A DNA stretch of 53,424 nt from Acetobacteraceae bacterium (GTDB taxonomy: Bacteria; Pseudomonadota; Alphaproteobacteria; Acetobacterales; Acetobacteraceae): the NCBI GenBank assembly GCA_027487675.1, contig JAIYDD010000077.1, positions 1 to 53,424 on the forward strand, in the 5' to 3' direction. The notes under the pieces are model-generated. The model saw nothing but the letters and a program-made list of their open reading frames with translations, was not told the origin of the DNA and searched no databases. Made by a program: the position numbers and the translations under genes. Positions 16,045 to 24,825 of this stretch are shown here, piece after piece. Position 1 is the first letter of the stretch; each line of letters opens with the position of its first letter.

Positions 16045-16485
16045 GTGCTGCGGGTCTCGAAGCTGACCGACTATGCGGTGGTGGTACTGAGCCGGCTGGA
16101 GGCCGAGGGCGGGGTGCAGACCGCACCGGGCCTGGCTGCCGGCACCGGCATCGCCGAGCCGACCGTCGGCAAGGTGATGAAGATGCTCGCCCAGGCCGGC
16201 CTTGTCGAGGGGCTGCGCGGCGCCCGCGGCGGCTACCGGCTGATCCGGCCGCTCGCCTCCGTGCCGCTGTCCGAGGTGATCGTCGCCATCGACGGCCCGA
16301 TCGCACTGACCGCCTGCGTCGATGGCGGCTTCGGCCTCTGCGAGGCCGAGAATGTCTGTCCCGTGCGTGGCCGCTGGGACCCCGTGAATGCCGCGATCCG
16401 CGGCGCGCTTTCCGCCATCACCATCGCCGAGATCGCGGGCCCCCGCCAGGCCGCGCCGGCCGAACCCGCCCTCGTGGCCGAATAG
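16045..16485 (+). CDS. Rrf2 family transcriptional regulator of SUF Fe-S assembly
   Basis: 146 residues, GTG start with GGAGG at the right distance. The N-terminal winged helix ([39 protein letters not shown]) is typical of Rrf2. Three cysteines C91, C99 and C105 in [10 protein letters not shown] and ENVCP form the C-x7-C-x5-C cluster-ligand motif of Fe-S sensing members (IscR, RirA and the alphaproteobacterial SUF regulator). As first gene of the suf operon it most likely represses it when holding a cluster and derepresses on iron or cluster starvation. The dyad upstream fits autoregulation. Confidence 0.93.
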   Translation: MLRVSKLTDYAVVVLSRLEAEGGVQTAPGLAAGTGIAEPTVGKVMKMLAQAGLVEGLRGARGGYRLIRPLASVPLSEVIVAIDGPIALTACVDGGFGLCEAENVCPVRGRWDPVNAAIRGALSAITIAEIAGPRQAAPAEPALVAE

Positions 16486-16499
16486 GACACCGAGACACA

Positions 16500-17993
16500 A
16501 TGCCCGCCGTCACCGAGACGATCGAGACCGTCCAGGCCGTCACCGAAGGCGGCTACAAGTGGGGTTTCGAGACGGACATCGAGATGGAGTTCGCGCCGAA
16601 GGGCCTGAACGAGGACATCGTCCGCTTCATCTCGAAGAAGAAGAACGAGCCCGCCTGGCTGCTGGAATGGCGGCTGAAGGCGTTCGCGATGTGGCAGAAG
16701 ATGGAGGAGCCGCGCTGGGCCGCGGTGACCTATTCGCCGATCGACTACCAGGACAGCCACTACTACGCCGCGCCGAAGGCCGGCCCGAAGTCGCTGGACG
16801 AGGTGGACCCCGAGCTGCTGAAGACCTACGCCAAGCTCGGCATCCCGCTGAAGGAACAGGCGATCCTGGCCGGCGTCGAGGGCGCGGGCGAGAGCCCCTC
16901 CGACAGCGGCCGCATGCCGATCGCGGTGGATGCGGTGTTCGACAGCGTCTCCGTCGCCACCACCTTCAAGCATCGGCTGGAGAAGGACGGCATCATCTTC
17001 TGCTCGATCAGCGAGGCGGTGCAGGAACACCCCGAGCTGGTGCGGCAGTACCTGGGCAGCGTCGTGCCGCAGGGCGACAACTACTTCGCCGCGCTGAACA
17101 GCGCGGTCTTCACCGATGGCAGCTTCGTCTACATCCCCCGAGGCGTGCGCTGCCCGATGGAGCTGTCCACCTATTTCCGCATCAATGCGAAGTCGACCGG
17201 CCAGTTCGAGCGCACGCTGATCATCGCGGACGCCGGCAGCCATGTGTCGTATCTTGAAGGCTGCACCGCGCCGATGCGCGACGAGAACCAGCTGCACGCC
17301 GCGGTGGTGGAGCTGGTCGCGATGGACGACGCGACCATCAAGTACAGCACCGTGCAGAACTGGTACCCGGGCGACGCGGAAGGCCGCGGCGGCATCTACA
17401 ACTTCGTCACCAAGCGCGGCGCCTGCCGCGGCGCGCGGTCGAAGATTTCCTGGACGCAGGTGGAGACGGGCTCGGCCATCACCTGGAAGTACCCCTCCTG
17501 CATCCTGCAGGGCGACGACAGCGTGGGCGAGTTCTACTCGGTCGCCATCACCAACAACCGCCAGCAGGCCGACACCGGCACGAAGATGTTCCATATCGGG
17601 CGCAACACGCGCTCGACCATCGTCTCCAAGGGCATCAGCGCGGGGCGCGGCCAGAACACCTATCGGGGCCTCGTCAAGATCAGCCCGAAGGCGCATGGCG
17701 CGCGCAACTTCACGCAGTGCGATTCGTTGCTGATCGGCGACCAGTGCGGCGCGCACACCGTGCCCTACATCGAGAATCGCTGCATGTCGGCCAAGGTGGA
17801 GCACGAGGCGACCACCAGCCGCATCGCCGAGGACCAGCTCTTCTACTGCCGCCAGCGCGGCCTGCCCGAGGAGGAGGCCGTCGGCATGATCGTCAACGGC
17901 TTCGCCCGCGAAGTGCTGAAGGAGCTGCCGATGGAATTCGCGGTGGAAGCGCAGAAGCTGCTGCAGATCAGCCTTGAAGGCAGCGTGGGTTAA
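16500..17993 (+). CDS. sufB: Fe-S cluster assembly protein SufB
   Basis: 497 residues, ATG 14 bases after the regulator. SufB is the scaffold subunit that, with SufC and SufD, assembles [4Fe-4S] clusters from sulfur delivered by SufS/SufU. Full length and typical: N-terminal [37 protein letters not shown], then the beta-helix core with [70 protein letters not shown] and [11 protein letters not shown]. The C-terminal helices contain [18 protein letters not shown] and [18 protein letters not shown]. No odd substitution is seen. SufC follows after 15 bases. Confidence 0.98.
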   Translation: MPAVTETIETVQAVTEGGYKWGFETDIEMEFAPKGLNEDIVRFISKKKNEPAWLLEWRLKAFAMWQKMEEPRWAAVTYSPIDYQDSHYYAAPKAGPKSLDEVDPELLKTYAKLGIPLKEQAILAGVEGAGESPSDSGRMPIAVDAVFDSVSVATTFKHRLEKDGIIFCSISEAVQEHPELVRQYLGSVVPQGDNYFAALNSAVFTDGSFVYIPRGVRCPMELSTYFRINAKSTGQFERTLIIADAGSHVSYLEGCTAPMRDENQLHAAVVELVAMDDATIKYSTVQNWYPGDAEGRGGIYNFVTKRGACRGARSKISWTQVETGSAITWKYPSCILQGDDSVGEFYSVAITNNRQQADTGTKMFHIGRNTRSTIVSKGISAGRGQNTYRGLVKISPKAHGARNFTQCDSLLIGDQCGAHTVPYIENRCMSAKVEHEATTSRIAEDQLFYCRQRGLPEEEAVGMIVNGFAREVLKELPMEFAVEAQKLLQISLEGSVG

Positions 17994-18008
17994 GGACAGT
18001 CACGCATC

Positions 18009-18794
18009 ATGCTGAAGATCGAGAACCTGCACGCCGCCGTCGACGGCAAGCCGATCCTGAAGGGCCTGAGCCTGGAGATCGCGCCGGGCGAGGTGCACGC
18101 CATCATGGGCCCGAACGGCTCCGGCAAGTCCACGCTGTCGTATGTGCTCGCGGGCCGCGAGGGCTACGAGGTCACGGAAGGCTCCGCCACCTTCGCCGGC
18201 CAGGATCTGCTGGCGATGGAGCCGGAGGAGCGCGCGGTGCTCGGCGTCTTCCTCGCCTTCCAGGCGCCGGTGGAGCTGCCGGGCGTCGGCAACGCCAACT
18301 TCCTGCGCACCGCGCTCAACGCGCTGCGCCGCGCCAAGGGCGAGGCGGAGCTGGACGCGATGCAGTTCCTGAAGCTGGCGCGGACGCGGATGAAGACGCT
18401 CGGCATGACCGACGAGATGCTGAAGCGCAGTGTCAACGTCGGCTTCTCCGGCGGCGAGAAGAAGCGCAACGAGATGCTGCAGATGTCCATGCTGCAGCCG
18501 CGCCTTGCGCTGCTGGACGAGACCGACAGCGGGCTCGACATCGATGCGCTGAAGCTGGTGGCGGATGCGGTGAACGCGCTGCGCGGGCCGGACTTTTCCG
18601 CCCTTGTCATCACGCACTACCAGCGCCTGCTGACGCACATCGTCCCGGACCGCGTGCATGTGCTGGCCGGCGGCGTCATCGTGCGCAGCGGCGGGCCGGA
18701 ACTTGCGCAGGAGCTGGAAGCGTCGGGCTACGCCGGCGTCCAGGACGGGACCCCATCGAAGCGCAGCTTCGATGGGAGCCCGGTCGCCGCATGA
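18009..18794 (+). CDS. sufC: Fe-S cluster assembly ATPase SufC
   Basis: 261 residues. ABC ATPase of the SufBCD scaffold, energising cluster assembly in the cytosol. Walker A is GPNGSGKSTL near residue 38, the Q-loop FLAFQAPVELPG, the SufC-specific ABC signature FSGGEKKRNEMLQM, Walker B LALLDETDSGLDID and the H-switch ITHYQRLL. E. coli SufC has 248 residues. Here the tail after QELEASGYAGV is extended by about 17 residues ending DGSPVAA, and most of that extension is encoded by a perfect palindrome (separate entry). The last four bases (ATGA) overlap the sufD start. Confidence 0.98.
   Translation: MLKIENLHAAVDGKPILKGLSLEIAPGEVHAIMGPNGSGKSTLSYVLAGREGYEVTEGSATFAGQDLLAMEPEERAVLGVFLAFQAPVELPGVGNANFLRTALNALRRAKGEAELDAMQFLKLARTRMKTLGMTDEMLKRSVNVGFSGGEKKRNEMLQMSMLQPRLALLDETDSGLDIDALKLVADAVNALRGPDFSALVITHYQRLLTHIVPDRVHVLAGGVIVRSGGPELAQELEASGYAGVQDGTPSKRSFDGSPVAA
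18752..18776. repeat. Perfect palindrome inside the 3' end of sufC
   Basis: CCCATCGAAGC, loop GCA, GCTTCGATGGG: 11-bp perfect arms within the coding sequence, 15 bases before the sufD start codon. It encodes PSKRSFDG, part of a tail beyond the usual SufC end. The form (GC-rich arms around a three-base loop) is like the intergenic palindromes at 13269-13285 and 51134-51156. Confidence 0.75.
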
Positions 18795-20100
18795 CCGCCG
18801 TGGCATCCACCGGCGCGGCCGCCTTCCTCGGCCGCCACGAAGGCCTGCGCAACCGCCTGCCTGGCGCGCGCGTGGCGTGGGTGGAAGCGCTGCGTGAGCG
18901 TGGCGCAAGCGCCTTCCGCGCCCAGGGCTTCCCGACGCGGCGCGTCGAGGCCTTCAAGTACACCGACCTCGCCGGCGTCGCCGGCCAGGTCTTCGGCGAG
19001 CCGCTGACCAGCGTGGACGACGCGCCGGCACTGCCGGACGCCACGCATCCGCGCGCCGTCTTCGTGGATGGCCGCTTCCGCCCCGACCTCTCGACGCTCG
19101 GCGAGCTGCCCTTCGCGGTGCGCAGCCTGGCCGAGGCGCTGCCCAATCTCGAAGGCCGCATCGGCGCGCTGGCGCGGCCCGAGGACGCGGCGCTGGTCGC
19201 GCTGAACACCATGCTGTTCGAGGACGGGCTGGTGGTGGACGTCCCCGCGGGCGTCGATGGAGGCACGATCGAGCTGCTGTCGCTGGCCGCGGAAAGCGAA
19301 CGCGCGCCCGCCTTCCACCCGCGCCACCTGGTTCGCCTCGGCGAAGGCGCGACGCTGACGCTGATCGAGACCGCTGAGGGCCCGCTGAACGCGCGCTACC
19401 TGCACAACCCGGTCTTCGAGATCGAGGTCGCGGAGGGCGCGCGCCTGTCCCACGGCCGCGTGCAGCAGGAAGGGCGGGAAGCCTTCTTCCTCTCGACCGT
19501 CCGCGCCCGCGTCGCCGCGCGCGCGACCTACGACAACTTCACGCTGAACGCCGGCGCCAGGCTGTCGCGCAACGAGATCCATGTTGCGCTGACCGGGCCG
19601 GAGGCGCAGGCCCACATGAACGGCGCGCAGCTGGCCGGCGACGGGCAGCACCTGGACACGACCACCTCGCTGGATCACGCGGCGCCCAACTGCGCGTCGC
19701 GCCAGACCTACAAGACGGTGCTGTCCGGTCGTTCGCGCGGCGTCTTCCAGGGCAAGATCCACGTCCACCAGGTCGCGCAGAAGACCGACGGCTACCAGAT
19801 GAACCAGGCGCTGCTGCTGTCCGAGGAAGCCGAGATGGACAGCAAGCCGCAGCTCGAGATCTACGCCGACGACGTGAAGTGCAGCCATGGCGCGACCGTC
19901 GGCGCGCTGGATGCGGACCAGCTGTTCTTCCTGCGCAGCCGCGGCATCCCGGAGCCGCAGGCGCGTGCCATCCTGGTCGGCGCCTTCCTGACGGAAGCGG
20001 TGGAAGCGGTGGCGGAGGAGGATGTCCGCGCCGCGCTGTCGCGCGCGCTGGATGCCATGCGCGCGCGCCAGGGCCTGGCGGCCGGGCTGGAGGAGGCGTG

Positions 20101-20101
<1 letters not shown>
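18791..20101 (+). CDS. sufD: Fe-S cluster assembly protein SufD
   Basis: 436 residues, ATGA overlap with sufC. SufD partners SufB in the SufBC2D scaffold and is needed for iron entry. It has the N-terminal helical domain with RGASAFRAQGFPTRRVEAFKYTDL (the WxxTxLxxL-like motif common to SufD) and the beta-helix core with LNTMLFEDGLVVDVPAGV. The conserved C-terminal block follows: LDHAAPNCASRQTYKTVL, GVFQGKIHVHQVAQKTDGYQ, KPQLEIYADDVKCSHGATVG and FFLRSRGIPEPQARAILVGAF. The His in KCSHGATVG is the position linked to cluster binding at the SufB-SufD interface. Its stop shares a base with the sufS start. Confidence 0.97.
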
Positions 20102-21369
<1,268 letters not shown>

Positions 21370-21370
21370 C

Positions 21371-21436
21371 GCGCTCCGATTCAGCTCTCCGGTGCTCGCG
21401 CCGTTCCGGCGCTGCGCCCTCCGACCATCGGAGCGC
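21371..21436. repeat. Hairpin filling the sufS-sufU gap
   Basis: Exact 10-bp arms GCGCTCCGAT (21371-21380) and ATCGGAGCGC (21427-21436) enclose a further GCGCC-GTTCC-GGCGC stem. It occupies nearly the whole 70-base spacer, the only sizeable gap in the otherwise overlapping sufB-T genes. It also masks the likely ribosome binding site of sufU (GGAGCG at 21430). It could set the SufS:SufU ratio or stabilise processed mRNA; that is inference. Confidence 0.6.
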
Positions 21437-21439
21437 AGC

Positions 21440-21913
21440 ATGACCGACCTCTTCGGCGACCTGCGCGACCTCTACCAGGACGTCATCCTGGACCATGGCC
21501 GCAAGCCGCGGAACTTCCGCCGGCTGGACGACGCGACGCTGACCTCGCGCGGCGACAACCCGATGTGCGGCGACCGGATGGAACTGTTCCTGAAGACCGC
21601 GCCCGATGGTGCGATCCTGGATGCCGCCTTCCAGGGCCGCGGCTGCGCCATCTCCATGGCCAGCGCGTCGCTGATGACGGAGACGGTGAAGGGCAAGTCG
21701 CCCGGCCAGGCCCGCCGGATGGGCGACGCCTTCCGTGGCCTGGCGATGACCGGCACCTGCCCCGATTGCGGCGAGGCCCTGGCCGATGACATGGAACGCC
21801 TCGCGCCGCTGTCCGGCGTGCACGAATTCCCCAGTCGCGTGAAATGCGCCACCCTCGCATGGCACACGCTGAACGCCGCGCTCGACGGCGCCAAGGAGGC
21901 GAGCAGTGAGTGA
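21440..21913 (+). CDS. sufU: SufU family sulfur-transfer protein
   Basis: 157 residues. SufU accepts sulfur from SufS by zinc-dependent ligand swapping and passes it to the SufBCD scaffold. Zn ligands of the family are all present: C43 and D45 in NPMCGD, C69 in GRGCAIS and C136 in RVKCATLAW. The insertion with MRRMGDAF-like helix between C69 and C136 is the Gram-positive-type SufU insertion that distinguishes it from IscU; here it also has an extra CPDC pair (C107, C110). N-terminal YQDVILDHGRKPRNF is classic. A sufE gene is not seen in the window. The next gene begins eight bases before its end. Confidence 0.95.
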   Translation: MTDLFGDLRDLYQDVILDHGRKPRNFRRLDDATLTSRGDNPMCGDRMELFLKTAPDGAILDAAFQGRGCAISMASASLMTETVKGKSPGQARRMGDAFRGLAMTGTCPDCGEALADDMERLAPLSGVHEFPSRVKCATLAWHTLNAALDGAKEASSE

Positions 21914-22283
21914 GACGCCGACGATGCCGCCCGCCACCCACGGCGCCTGGACGCCCGATGGCGGCACCGAGCCCGCGCCGCGCGCCAGCGAGGATGCGGT
22001 GATCGCCGTCTGCAAGACGGTCTTCGACCCGGAGATCCCGGTCGACATTTACGAACTCGGCCTGATCTACGCGATCGAGATCGCGGACGACGGCAAGGTG
22101 AAGGTGGAGATGACCCTCACCACGCCGTCCTGCCCCTCGGCGCAGGAACTGCCGGCACAGGTCGAGGAAGCGGTGCGCGCCGTGCCCGGCGTGACCGACG
22201 TGCTCGTCGAGGTCGTCTGGGACCCGCCCTGGGACCAGAGCCGGATGAGCGAAGATGCGCGCCTGGCGCTGAACATGTTTTGA
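21906..22283 (+). CDS. sufT: SUF system protein SufT (MIP18/DUF59 family)
   Basis: 125 residues, GTG start overlapping the sufU stop by eight bases. DUF59 proteins assist in Fe-S cluster maturation or delivery. The core reads DPEIPVDIYELGLIYAIEI, then MTLTTPSCPSAQELPAQV with the conserved Cys, and the C-terminal VVWDPPWDQSRMSEDARL that is a hallmark of SufT. The first 25 residues are Pro/Ala-rich and poorly conserved, as in other operon-encoded SufT. Position between SufU and SufA is standard for alphaproteobacterial suf operons. Confidence 0.95.
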   Translation: MSETPTMPPATHGAWTPDGGTEPAPRASEDAVIAVCKTVFDPEIPVDIYELGLIYAIEIADDGKVKVEMTLTTPSCPSAQELPAQVEEAVRAVPGVTDVLVEVVWDPPWDQSRMSEDARLALNMF

Positions 22284-22310
22284 CAGGCGCGGGACCGGGC
22301 GCGCTAGGCT
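22280..22310 (+). promoter_or_regulatory. Possible internal promoter ahead of sufA
   Basis: A perfect TTGACA (22280-22285) overlaps the sufT stop codon. TAGGCT at 22305-22310, 19 bases further, could be the -10. The 67-base sufT-sufA gap is larger than most in the operon, and GGAGCCGGAG precedes the sufA ATG. Separate transcription of sufA (and the DUF1810 gene) is inference. Confidence 0.4.
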
Positions 22311-22350
22311 GTTGCCACCGCCGCGCCTCTCCCGCGTTGGAGCCGGAGCC

Positions 22351-22722
22351 ATGAGCACCACCACCGACACGCCCACCCGCCCGAAGCGGGCCCTGCCGCC
22401 GCTGATGAGCGTCTCCGACGCCGCCGCCGCACGGCTGCGGGCGCTCTACGACAAGGCGGAGCAGGGCAAGCTGCTGCGCATCGCCGTCAAGACCAAGGGC
22501 TGTTCGGGCCTGTCCTACGACCTGTCCTGGGTGGACGCCGCCGGCCCGGCGGATGAGGTCGTCACCGACAACGGCGTCACCGTGCTGGTGGACCGCAAGG
22601 CGACGCTGTTCCTGACCGGCACGATGATGGATTACGAGGTGAAGGCGATGTCCGCCGGCTTCACCTTCGTCAATCCGAACGAGAAGGGCCGCTGCGGCTG
22701 CGGCGAGAGCTTCCACGTCTGA
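22351..22722 (+). CDS. sufA: HesB/IscA-type Fe-S carrier SufA
   Basis: 123 residues, ATG preceded by GGAGCCGGAGCC. A-type carrier that receives clusters from SufBCD and delivers them to apoproteins. The three ligand cysteines are C51 (KTKGCSGLSY), C115 and C117 (GRCGCGESF), in the C-x63-C-G-C arrangement typical of the family. The first 18 residues are a Thr/Pro-rich extension. FTFVNPNEKGRCGCG is diagnostic. The next gene overlaps its last codons. Confidence 0.96.
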   Translation: MSTTTDTPTRPKRALPPLMSVSDAAAARLRALYDKAEQGKLLRIAVKTKGCSGLSYDLSWVDAAGPADEVVTDNGVTVLVDRKATLFLTGTMMDYEVKAMSAGFTFVNPNEKGRCGCGESFHV

Positions 22723-23149
22723 CGCCGATCCCTTCGACCTGGCGCGCTTCGTCGCGGCGCAGGATGGCGTGATGCAGGCGGTGCGCCGCGAACTCGCGGC
22801 CGGGCGCAAGCAGACGCATTGGATGTGGTTCGTCTGCCCGCAACTGCGTGGCCTCGGCCGCAGCGCCACCGCGCGCCACTACGGGATCGCCGGGATCGAG
22901 GAAGCGCGCGCCTACCTGGCGCATCCCGTTCTCGGGCCTCGGCTGCGCGACTGCACCGCGCTGCTGCTCGAGACGCAGGGGCGCAGCGCCCACGACATCT
23001 TCGGCAGCCCTGACGACGTCAAGCTGCGCTCCTGCCTGACGCTGTTCGCCGAGGCGGACCCACGCGCCAACCTCTTCGCGGAGGCGCTGGCGCGCTTCTT
23101 CGCCGGCGCGCCGGACCCCGCGACCCTCGCGCTGTTGCGCGCGGGCTGA
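22715..23149 (+). CDS. DUF1810 family protein, apparently with an ACG or other non-canonical start
   Basis: DUF1810 homology starts upstream of any ATG, GTG or TTG: SDADPFDLARFVAAQDGV precedes the first conventional start (GTG at 22769), and DPFDLxRFVxAQ is the family's conserved N-terminus. The codon at 22715, directly before SDADPFDL and overlapping the sufA stop, is ACG, one base from ATG. I annotate from there (144 residues); CTG at 22739 is another possibility. The rest is typical: ELAAGRKQTHWMWFVCPQLRG, YLAHPVLGPRLRDC, AHDIFGSPDDVKLRSCLTLF. Function is unknown. Translational coupling to sufA could help a weak start. A truncated product from 22769 would lack the conserved N-terminus. Confidence 0.8.
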   Translation, partial: TSDADPFDLARFVAAQDGVMQAVRRELAAGRKQTHWMWFVCPQLRGLGRSATARHYGIAGIEEARAYLAHPVLGPRLRDCTALLLETQGRSAHDIFGSPDDVKLRSCLTLFAEADPRANLFAEALARFFAGAPDPATLALLRAG

Positions 23150-23162
23150 ACCCGGCCCACGT

Positions 23163-23594
23163 TCAGCCGAAGGCCGCGATCACCTCGGGCGGGATCGCCA
23201 CGGCCTTGATGCGCGCCGGGTCCGCCGGATCGCGCCCCGTCCAGACCCGCGTCTCCAAGCCTTCCACGCCCAGCGCACCATCCGCCTTCAGCAGGTGATG
23301 CTGCACGTCGAAGGAGGATCGGCGGAAGGCGGTGACGCGGCTTTCGATCACCACCTCGTCGCCATAGGCCGAGGGCACGGAGAACTTGCCGCGCGTGTCC
23401 ACCATCGGGATGCCGACGATGCCGAAGCGCTTCGTCCAGGCGATCTTCGGCTCGCCGAGGGCCGCGTGGAACAGCGCCGCCGTGCAGGCATCGAAGATCG
23501 CGAAGTAGCGCGGATAGAAGACGATCCCCGCCGGGTCGCAATCGCCCCATTCGATGGTGACGGCGCGGCGGTTGACCAGCGAGGGCTCAGACAT
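23163..23594 (-). CDS. Acyl-CoA thioesterase, 4-hydroxybenzoyl-CoA thioesterase type
   Basis: 143 residues, single hot-dog domain. EWGDCDPAGIVFYPRYFAIFD is interrupted here for length: the key part is GDCDPAGIVFYPRYF, with the catalytic Asp of the DPAGIV segment, as in 4-hydroxybenzoyl-CoA thioesterases. The second strand TRGKFSVPSAYGDEVVIES is also typical. It is the last gene of the minus-strand ligase-thiolase-thioesterase operon, overlapping the thiolase stop by eight bases. In that context it could release an aromatic acid (for example vanillate or 4-hydroxybenzoate) from its CoA ester after side-chain removal; substrate is inferred. Confidence 0.9.
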   Translation of the reverse strand: MSEPSLVNRRAVTIEWGDCDPAGIVFYPRYFAIFDACTAALFHAALGEPKIAWTKRFGIVGIPMVDTRGKFSVPSAYGDEVVIESRVTAFRRSSFDVQHHLLKADGALGVEGLETRVWTGRDPADPARIKAVAIPPEVIAAFG

Positions 23595-24825
23595 GGGCGT
23601 CGGTGTTCTCCAGCAGCAGCGCGATGCCCTGCCCGCCGCCGATGCAGGCCGAGGCGATGCCGAAGCGGGCGCCGCGCCGCTTCAGCTCCCGCGCGCAGGT
23701 GACGGACAGGCGGATGCCGGTCGCACCCAGCGGATGGCCGATGGCGATGGCGCCGCCATTCACGTTCAGCCGGTCCTCGTCCAGGTCGAGCTCCCGCGCG
23801 CAGGCCATCACCTGCGCGCCGAAGGCCTCGTTGATCTCGACCAGCGCGATGTCGTGCAGCGAAAGCCCGGTGCGCGCCAGCAGGGCGCGGATGGCGGGCA
23901 CCGGCCCGATGCCCATGATCTCCGGCGGGCAGCCCACCGCGCAGGCCGCGTGCAGGCGGGCCAGCGGCGCGCGCCCCTTCGCCATCGCGCCGCTGGCGAT
24001 GATGGCGGCCGCCGCGCCATCCACCACCGCCGAGGAATTGCCGCCCGTCTGCACGCCGCCGAAGGCCGGCCGGATCTTTGCGAGTGTCTCCACAGGCGAT
24101 GGCCGCGGATGCGTGTCCTGCGCCACGCATTCCACCTTGCGCGGCAGGCTGATGCCGCGGTCATGCAGGCCGTCGCGCGCGAACACCTCCGTCACGACGG
24201 GGGCGACCTCGTCGTCGAAGAAGCCCGCCTCCCGCGCCGCCAATGCGCGCGCGAAACTGCGCGCGGCGAAGGCGTCCACCTCGGCCCGCGAAACGCCATG
24301 GCGCTTCGCGAGCTCCTCCGCCGTGCCGCCCATGGTCAGGCCGCAGCCCGGGTCGAGCAGCGCCTCCCACAAAAAATCCTTGAACTCCACCGGCGCGCCG
24401 AGCCCGAAGCCGCCGCGATGCGTATAGGCGGCGATCGGGTTGCGGCTCATGCTCTCCGCGCCCGCGGCGAGCGCGAAGCCGGCGCCCTGGCGGTCCACCG
24501 CGGTCGCCGCCTGCACGATCGCCTCGATCCCCGTGCCGCAGACGCGCTGCACCAGCAGCGCCGGCACCTCGACCGGCGCGCCGGCATAGAGCCCGATGTG
24601 CCGCGGCAGCATGTAGGCGTCGAAGCTCGCCTGCGCGACGGACCCCGCCACGACATGGCCGATGTCGCTGCCCGCGATCCCCGCCCGCGCCAGCGCCGCG
24701 CGCGCCGCCTTGATGCCGAGGTCGATCGGCGAGACCAGCGAGAGTGGCCCGCCGAGATCGGCAAACGGCGTGCGCGCGCCGGCCAGCAGCCAGGCGTCGG
24801 ACCAGGCGGTGTGCAGCGCGGTCAT
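23587..24825 (-). CDS. Thiolase (acetyl-CoA acetyltransferase / beta-ketothiolase)
   Basis: 412 residues, ATG overlapping the ligase stop (ATGA). Catalytic residues of thiolases are present: C96 in LVQRVCGTG (acyl-enzyme), His in NGGAIAIGHPLGATG and the second Cys in ASACIGGGQG. FxxNEAFxxQ is present as EINEAFGAQV. Order in the operon suggests it cleaves a 3-oxo-acyl-CoA produced by the crotonase and SDR encoded divergently, giving acetyl-CoA and a shortened acyl- or aroyl-CoA. The specificity loop cannot be read reliably by eye. Confidence 0.95.
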   Translation of the reverse strand: MTALHTAWSDAWLLAGARTPFADLGGPLSLVSPIDLGIKAARAALARAGIAGSDIGHVVAGSVAQASFDAYMLPRHIGLYAGAPVEVPALLVQRVCGTGIEAIVQAATAVDRQGAGFALAAGAESMSRNPIAAYTHRGGFGLGAPVEFKDFLWEALLDPGCGLTMGGTAEELAKRHGVSRAEVDAFAARSFARALAAREAGFFDDEVAPVVTEVFARDGLHDRGISLPRKVECVAQDTHPRPSPVETLAKIRPAFGGVQTGGNSSAVVDGAAAAIIASGAMAKGRAPLARLHAACAVGCPPEIMGIGPVPAIRALLARTGLSLHDIALVEINEAFGAQVMACARELDLDEDRLNVNGGAIAIGHPLGATGIRLSVTCARELKRRGARFGIASACIGGGQGIALLLENTDAHV

